From the NCBI GenBank assembly GCA_011365025.1, contig RDOF01000024.1, forward strand, positions 1 through 45,570: 45,570 nt of DNA. The letters run 5' to 3'. The notes under the pieces are model-generated. The model made no database searches, was not told the DNA's origin, and saw only the letters and a program-made list of their open reading frames with translations. The DNA is from Candidatus Thorarchaeota archaeon (GTDB taxonomy: Archaea; Asgardarchaeota; Thorarchaeia; Thorarchaeales; Thorarchaeaceae). Below, piece by piece: positions 40,812 to 45,570 of this stretch; positions within the stretch are counted from its first letter, which is position 1; each line of letters opens with the position of its first letter. The translations under genes and the position numbers were made by a program.

Positions 40812-41486
40812 CTAGATAGCTACATTCTTTGTTTCTCCGGGCTTCATGATTTCAACTCGAGAATCAGGGGCTTTCTCAGACACAAGCTCTACAAATCTCT
40901 GCGTATCCGCCTTGATGATTGGAAATGTATCATAATGCATGGGTATAACGACTTTCGGATTAACCAATTTCGTGGCAAAAGCTGCTTCTAGCTCTGACAT
41001 GACGTAGTAACTGCCAATTGGTGCAAAAAACAGGTCTATGCCATACATCTCTGCCCAAAGCTGCATATCTCCAAACACCCCGGTATCTCCAGGATGATAG
41101 AAAGTCCCGCTTGGGAGTTGCACAACAAAACCAGTTGGTGCTCCTTTTCCACAGGAATGAAAAGCGTGGACTAGAGTCACAAGGACATTATCTATTGCCA
41201 CACTTCCACCAATGTTTAGTGTGTGTACATGCTTGACGCCATCTGTCTTTGCTTGGATTCCTAATTCGTTAATGGCGACAAAAGTTGCATCAGTCCTCCT
41301 GCAGATTTCAACCGCCTCTTTGTAGCCATGGTCACCATGATCGTGAGTCACTAGTACAATATCTGCAGAGTCAACATCAGCCACCTTTATTGGTGATGTA
41401 GGACCTTCTAACCATGGGTCTACGAAGATTATCTTCCCATCTGCTTCAATCTTGAAGGATGCATGACCTAAGTATGTAACTCTCAT
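40812..41486 (-). CDS. UPF0173 metal-dependent hydrolase (metallo-beta-lactamase fold)
   Basis: The 224-residue protein has 'THDHGDHG' (HxHxDH, 47-54), 'GHASFKIEADGKIIFVDPWL' at the N-terminus, 'HPGDTGVFGDMQLW' and 'VIPMHYDTFPI'. This is the UPF0173/YtkL group with a two-zinc site. The substrate is not known. ATG 41486 start. It is divergent from the methionine aminopeptidases. Confidence 0.9.
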   Translation of the reverse strand: MRVTYLGHASFKIEADGKIIFVDPWLEGPTSPIKVADVDSADIVLVTHDHGDHGYKEAVEICRRTDATFVAINELGIQAKTDGVKHVHTLNIGGSVAIDNVLVTLVHAFHSCGKGAPTGFVVQLPSGTFYHPGDTGVFGDMQLWAEMYGIDLFFAPIGSYYVMSELEAAFATKLVNPKVVIPMHYDTFPIIKADTQRFVELVSEKAPDSRVEIMKPGETKNVAI

Positions 41487-41639
41487 TTTTCATCTCCCAG
41501 TTGTGATTAGTCAAACTTGACAATTTGGCTTATTTTCTAATTGTACTTATTATTGCTGGCACGGAGAATTAGACCTCAGTTTTTCATATATGGAACATCT
41601 TAAGATGGGAAGAGCATTCGCCATGATAGGTGAAAAGGT

Positions 41640-42545
41640 ATGCATGCTGCTCCTCATCCGGATTTTGTAGAAGCGGGCCGAATTGCGGCCAAGGTAATGG
41701 AGGAAGTAGCCAAGGAAGTTCGCCCAGGGGTGAAGGTCCTAAGGATTTGCGCTCTTGCCGAGAAAAGGATACTAGAATATGCAGGTAAACAGGGAGGACT
41801 TGCCTTTCCCTGTAATGTTTCCATCAATGAGGAGGCTGCGCACTACACAAGTCCCACAGGAGATCAGAAAGTGTTTCCTGACCAAGGACTAGTCAAGATA
41901 GATATTGGAGCTCATGTCAATGGACACATCTCGGACACAGCTGTCACGGTGGATCTCGATGGCTCATTCGAGAACTTCGTTGCTGCGGCTAAGGCAGCAT
42001 TGGATGCAGCAATCGATGTTGTTCGTCCAGGAATACAAGTGGGTGAAGTGGGTGCGGAGATTGAGAAGGCCATCAAGCAACATGGCCTAAAACCGGTCCA
42101 CCAGTTGTCAGGGCATCAGCTAAAGCCATGGGTACTACATGCTGGGAAGAACGTTCCTAATGTCAGGATAAGACGAACCGCAGAGATGATTGCTGGAGAG
42201 ACCTTTGCAATAGAACCCTTTGCTACCAATGGTAATGGTACAATAAGAAGCGGCGAAAACGCCTTCATATTCTCAAACAATATCGCCAGCAAGAAGAAAC
42301 TTGATAGACTATCCACTCAGATTCGAGATCTGGCTAGACAACGGTTTGGCACCTTGCCGTGGGCATCAAGATGGCTGAAAAGTCAGAAGATTGATACAAA
42401 GGCGGTCATCAGTACGTTAGTCAAATCAGGAGCAGTAAGAGAGTATCCAGTTCTGTATGAGGGCCGAAATGGCATGGTTTCACAATTCGAACATAGTGTA
42501 TTTGTTGGGGAGAAAGGGGCCATTGTAACGACACTTCGGAAATAG
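41640..42545 (+). CDS. map: Methionine aminopeptidase type II, copy 1
   Basis: The 301-residue protein keeps the five metal ligands of type II enzymes: the two Asp of 'KIDIGAHVNGHISDTAVTVD', His in 'LSGHQLKPWVLHAG' , Glu in 'FAIEPFATNGNG', and Glu in 'VSQFEHSVFV'. The archaeal/eukaryotic type II insertion ('IASKKKLDRLSTQIRDLARQRFGTLPW') is present. It removes the initiator methionine from nascent proteins. AGGTGA lies 5-10 nt before ATG 41640. It is followed after 31 bp by a paralogue. Confidence 0.92.
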   Translation: MHAAPHPDFVEAGRIAAKVMEEVAKEVRPGVKVLRICALAEKRILEYAGKQGGLAFPCNVSINEEAAHYTSPTGDQKVFPDQGLVKIDIGAHVNGHISDTAVTVDLDGSFENFVAAAKAALDAAIDVVRPGIQVGEVGAEIEKAIKQHGLKPVHQLSGHQLKPWVLHAGKNVPNVRIRRTAEMIAGETFAIEPFATNGNGTIRSGENAFIFSNNIASKKKLDRLSTQIRDLARQRFGTLPWASRWLKSQKIDTKAVISTLVKSGAVREYPVLYEGRNGMVSQFEHSVFVGEKGAIVTTLRK

Positions 42546-42576
42546 ACCCATCTGGCGCACATAAAACGCCTTAAGA

Positions 42577-43509
42577 ATGGCAAGATGTCATCTAATGCAA
42601 AGGTGCAATCGATTGGTCAGTCCACATCCAGACGCAGTCAAGGCAGGAGAAATTGCGGCACGCGTCCTAAAAGAAACGAGAGAAATGGTTGAGCCTGACA
42701 CGAAGCTAATCCGATTGTCTGTTCATGCTGAGAAGAAGATCGTTGAATACGGAGGAAAACCAGCCTTTCCCCTTAATGTATGCATCAACAATATTGCCGC
42801 GCACCGAACATCCCCGCGAAACGATTCAGAAGTCATTCCGCAGTTTGGTCTTGTCAAACTGGACGTTGGAGTCCATGTTAATGGATATATTGCCGACACG
42901 GCGCTGACTGTTGACATTGATGGCTCACTAGAAGGTTTCCCAGCAGCAACAGATGATGCACTTAACGAAGCACTTACACTGCTTAGACCTGATGTGAGCC
43001 TTGGAGAAGTAGGCAAACAGATTGAAAGAATCATCAAGGCATATGGTCTCAGACCCGTCAGAGACCTTAGTGGACATAGCATTTCAAGGTTCAAGCTACA
43101 TGCTGGTAAGAAAGTTCCAAATGTTGGGATGCGCAGTACACAGAAAATCGAAGTGGGTGAATACTATGCGATTGAGCCCTATGCAACTAGTGGGTCGGGG
43201 AGGGTAGTCGAAACCGACCACATCTTCATCTTTGCCAATAGGAGCAAGACGGAGCCCCTCGAAGGTACAACTGAGAAGCTACGTTTGTATCTCAGAGAGA
43301 AGTATGGTCCACTTCCCTTTGCTATGAGATGGGTTAAATCATCAAGTACGGAAGTGAATCTACTAAATGAGTTCAGAGAACTCCTCAGGCATAAGGCAAT
43401 CCGACCAATTCCTATGTTGGTTGAAAAGAATGGCAGGCCCGTGAGTATGTCTGAACACACTATCTTCATTTCTGAAGAGGGGCCTGTGGTTTTGACTAAG
43501 ATTGATTAG
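42577..43509 (+). CDS. Methionine aminopeptidase type II, copy 2
   Basis: The 310-residue paralogue also has all five ligands: 'KLDVGVHVNGYIADTALTVD', 'LSGHSISRFKLHAG', 'YAIEPYATSGSG' and 'VSMSEHTIFI'. The residue before Glu-His is Ser instead of the usual Phe, and the substrate-pocket region differs from copy 1, so specificity may differ. ATG 42577 or ATG 42595 may start it. It ends within the last bases of the convergent zinc-ribbon gene (4-bp overlap). Confidence 0.88.
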   Translation: MARCHLMQRCNRLVSPHPDAVKAGEIAARVLKETREMVEPDTKLIRLSVHAEKKIVEYGGKPAFPLNVCINNIAAHRTSPRNDSEVIPQFGLVKLDVGVHVNGYIADTALTVDIDGSLEGFPAATDDALNEALTLLRPDVSLGEVGKQIERIIKAYGLRPVRDLSGHSISRFKLHAGKKVPNVGMRSTQKIEVGEYYAIEPYATSGSGRVVETDHIFIFANRSKTEPLEGTTEKLRLYLREKYGPLPFAMRWVKSSSTEVNLLNEFRELLRHKAIRPIPMLVEKNGRPVSMSEHTIFISEEGPVVLTKID

Positions 43510-43865
43510 ATAGTCGGAAGGGGTTCTTCTTCTCGGACCATATAAACGCCCTGAATGGTCATTGAACCTTGGCACTTCGGACACTTGGTTTCAAGCGCCT
43601 TCAGAATGAAATCACCCGTCTGAAAGTCTCTAATCTCCTTGAAGGTACATTCCGAGTTGTCACAGGTTATCTCGGTGACGGTTGGTGGAGTTGGTTTCTC
43701 CTCTTTCTTACCACCGGCAGTGAGCAGTGAGAAGCCCATTGCCATAATTGTAAGGCCAAGGAAGTAGTAGATGAAATTCAAGTTTGGGTCTGAAGACCCC
43801 AGGAAGAACATAGCGCCTCCTCCGACCACAAATATAATTCCAAGCAGTTTTGAAATAACACCCAT
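43506..43865 (-). CDS. Two-helix membrane protein with C-terminal zinc ribbon
   Basis: From ATG 43865 (GAGGTG 6 nt upstream) the protein has 119 residues. Two hydrophobic helices (about 5-22 and 30-50) are followed by a charged linker and 'CDNSEC...CPKCQG', a four-cysteine zinc ribbon on the cytoplasmic side. No family was recognised. It begins 11 nt after the stop of the DUF1512 gene, so the two are co-transcribed. Confidence 0.65.
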   Translation of the reverse strand: MGVISKLLGIIFVVGGGAMFFLGSSDPNLNFIYYFLGLTIMAMGFSLLTAGGKKEEKPTPPTVTEITCDNSECTFKEIRDFQTGDFILKALETKCPKCQGSMTIQGVYMVREEEPLPTI

Positions 43866-43876
43866 TATCTGCACCT

Positions 43877-44998
43877 CTAAAGACCAATACCAATAGTATT
43901 ACCAATGCCTGCAAGGATTATTTTGTCACCCGGCTTGGTACGTTTCAGTATTGCTGTACGTATTCGCTCAATCACTTCAGGAACGGCATCCAAGATTTTC
44001 TTATCCATGACACCAACTGCTGCTGCCTCGTTTTCTTTGACGACAATAGCTTCGATACCGATTTCATTCTCGGTTGCAGTTTGTTCCATGGCGTGTTTCT
44101 CAGGTCCCAAATCGCCTATTGCTGCGCCTGTTCCCTCAGAAACCCTACCAAGCTCTTCGCCCTCGAGCTTCAAGGCTGCATCAATAGTGATGATTCGCGC
44201 AATTTTCCCGTTGTTTTGGTCTACAAGAGCCTTCACTGCAACTCCAGGCTTGCCAACAGTGCCTCCAGGACCAGTTGCACGGAGAGCATAGACTGTCCGT
44301 CCCTCTACTTCAACCGGATAGTAGCCAACTTCACGAGCGATTTCCTGAACATAGGAGTCAGGAGTGGCTCCGTACTCTCTTGCGAATCTAGTCACTACAA
44401 GCGGACCGATACCATCACCAATTGGCTTGCCTTCAGAGAAGGCATCGAGAGAATCGAAGTAGGCCTTAGCAAGCAGCAGAATGTCTGGTAGCTGCATTTG
44501 AACCTGCATGATGATGAGTTGACTTCCTGTCTTCTTTCCAAGGATAAAGTAGTGACGCACAATCCGAAACACTAGGCTAAGCACTTGGGTCACTTCCAAT
44601 GTGTTCTCCAAGGTCTGTAGCTCGGCCTGCGATGCTTCAGGAGCCAAATCGGTCACAAACTCCTGGAAACGGTCTCTGCGTTCATCAAGAAGATGATCAA
44701 GCCGTTTCAGAATTCCCGCTGGGTCAAGGTCTACAGGCATGATAGTGAAATAGTCAAGCCAGCGGTCTAGCTCTTTCGCGATTTCTTCATCGCCCTTTCC
44801 ATACTTCTTGAAGGTTTCAATAGCAGTTTCTCTGGATTCTATTGCCATCTTCTTGAGCTCAATCAGTCCGGCTTCAATCTGCTTTAGCCATTGCCACATC
44901 TGAAACTTGGCACTATAAAGACTGAATATGATAATGAACGCAAAGAAGGCCAAGTTCAGTATCCAGCCAAACTCGCCTTCGGCTCCTATTCCCTGCAT
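43877..44998 (-). CDS. DUF1512-family membrane-anchored archaeal protein
   Basis: From ATG 44998 the protein has 373 residues (TTG 45007 would add three). One N-terminal membrane helix (about 12-32) precedes a long, soluble, helix-rich region ('YFTIMPVDLDPAGILKRLDHLLDERRDRF', 'IVRHYFILGKKTGSQLIIMQVQMQLP') and a C-terminal alpha/beta part ('GDGIGPLVV', 'GPGGTVGKPGVAVK', 'LAGIGNTIGIGL'). This matches DUF1512, widely found in archaea but not functionally known to me. Its gene partner is the zinc-ribbon membrane protein. Confidence 0.8.
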   Translation of the reverse strand: MQGIGAEGEFGWILNLAFFAFIIIFSLYSAKFQMWQWLKQIEAGLIELKKMAIESRETAIETFKKYGKGDEEIAKELDRWLDYFTIMPVDLDPAGILKRLDHLLDERRDRFQEFVTDLAPEASQAELQTLENTLEVTQVLSLVFRIVRHYFILGKKTGSQLIIMQVQMQLPDILLLAKAYFDSLDAFSEGKPIGDGIGPLVVTRFAREYGATPDSYVQEIAREVGYYPVEVEGRTVYALRATGPGGTVGKPGVAVKALVDQNNGKIARIITIDAALKLEGEELGRVSEGTGAAIGDLGPEKHAMEQTATENEIGIEAIVVKENEAAAVGVMDKKILDAVPEVIERIRTAILKRTKPGDKIILAGIGNTIGIGL

Positions 44999-45243
44999 CT
45001 GTATCAACTCGACAAATTCCGGTTATGCTTTAACCCTTGTCATTTAGACATTCGGTTTTGGGTATAGAGGGACGATAAGAGAGAGAAATACTGGCAGCTT
45101 GCAGGCCTGTCACGCGCTCGCGCAGCGCACATCTCCCCCAACGGCGAACTCCTCCGTATCGAAATTAATCTCGCCCCTTTGGATATGAAAGACTGATTAG
45201 GTCGTGTGCAATAGATTTCCATGGCTAGGAGGCTTTTCCGGGT

Positions 45244-45570
45244 TTGAGTGTGTTTCTGGAATATAACATAGCACCGCCTTCTTACGATCCCAAGAGAGGA
45301 TGGTATTTCTCGGAGCTAGATGATTGGTGTGATACATGGAGAAGGATTGAATTACCAGAAGATGTACGAGAGATAATCCTCAATTCTGAAAAGATTGTTT
45401 CTATTGATTTCGATGTGCTAAGAAAGTGTAACAAACTAGAGAAACTGGAGCTGTATGGAAATTACTTGGAGGATGTCAATCTTTTACCCCTGAAATACTG
45501 CGTGAACTTGAAAGAACTTACAATCGCAGGTAATCTTCTTGGCTCGTTGGAAACCATTAATCTTTCACCG
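45244..45570 (+). CDS. Leucine-rich-repeat protein, 3'-truncated by window edge
   Basis: The frame is open from TTG 45244 (AGGAGG 11 nt upstream) to the window end, 109 codons. The latter half shows leucine-rich repeats: 'LEKLELYGNYLEDV', 'LKELTIAGNLLGSL'. The first 55 residues are not repeat-like and contain aromatic residues ('GWYFSELDDWCDTW'). Leucine-rich-repeat proteins of this kind mediate protein contacts and are frequent in Asgard genomes. The remainder lies beyond the window. Confidence 0.6.
   Translation, partial: MSVFLEYNIAPPSYDPKRGWYFSELDDWCDTWRRIELPEDVREIILNSEKIVSIDFDVLRKCNKLEKLELYGNYLEDVNLLPLKYCVNLKELTIAGNLLGSLETINLSP

Noticed and set aside
45068..45196. 41-codon plus-strand frame ending 'LLRIEINLAPLDMKD'
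   Set aside because: It looks protein-like but has no start codon after the upstream stop and no recognisable domain; at most a remnant.

Overview
The window is archaeal chromosome. It carries archaeal/eukaryotic-type information genes (L15e, S6e, S24e, S27ae, aIF2-gamma, Rpo7, Spt4, archaeal DnaG, pelota, RNase P proteins Pop5 and Rpp30) and one initiator tRNA gene. An Asgard archaeon is a reasonable guess (JAMM protease, leucine-rich repeats, a PH/winged-helix/zinc-ribbon protein, mixed archaeal and bacterial metabolic genes), but nothing here proves the phylum. No rRNA, CRISPR array, insertion sequence or integrase was seen.

Layout. (1) Positions 1-6.7 kb look like an accessory island: a truncated DUF3368 PIN gene, a 5'-shortened mvhD-like gene, then secreted or membrane enzymes and an Fe-S protein. 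Five more decayed copies of the mvhD 3' end lie between them, each a 42-nt block, and two of these have a small cysteine-motif gene (one intact, one dead) running away from them. (2) 6.7-11 kb: two GNAT acetyltransferases, an FTR1 iron permease with a palindrome at its promoter, an HD-domain protein, an Lrp regulator and a JAMM protease. (3) 11-13.1 kb, minus strand: operon L15e - COG1325 RNA-binding protein - Rpp30 - Pop5. (4) 13.2-16.7 kb: a SerA-type dehydrogenase, a flavoprotein, an unknown gene and a YchF/OLA1-like GTPase. (5) 16.8-20.2 kb: two NifX/NifB-like small proteins, two MinD ATPases with inserted ferredoxin domains, a DUF5320 protein and a DUF134 DNA-binding protein; two similar palindromes flank the set. 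(6) 20.3-27.6 kb: DDAH-like amidinohydrolase, an XRE regulator with two abutting palindromic operators and two membrane partners, a PH/winged-helix/zinc-ribbon protein, tRNA-iMet, a TMEM175-like channel, an M14-like peptidase and a phosphoribosyltransferase. (7) 27.6-31.3 kb, minus strand: the conserved block S6e - aIF2-gamma - Fcf1-like PIN - Rpo7 - Spt4 - S24e - S27ae. (8) 31.4-36.1 kb, plus strand: site-2 protease, an unknown gene, NcsA-type tRNA thiolase, nucleotidyltransferase and COG2108 radical SAM protein. (9) 36.1-40.0 kb, minus strand: pelota, an orphan LonB-like AAA+ protein and DnaG. (10) 40.0-45.6 kb: a 766-bp non-coding stretch with strong hairpins, a UPF0173 hydrolase, two tandem type II methionine aminopeptidases, a zinc-ribbon membrane protein, DUF1512 and the start of a leucine-rich-repeat gene.

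Most promising signals: the repeated mvhD 3' ends with the associated small cysteine gene, the LonB-like ATPase that has a zinc ribbon in place of its membrane anchor and no protease domain, and the NifX/MinD cluster with shared candidate operators. All functional statements are from reading the sequence; no database search was run.
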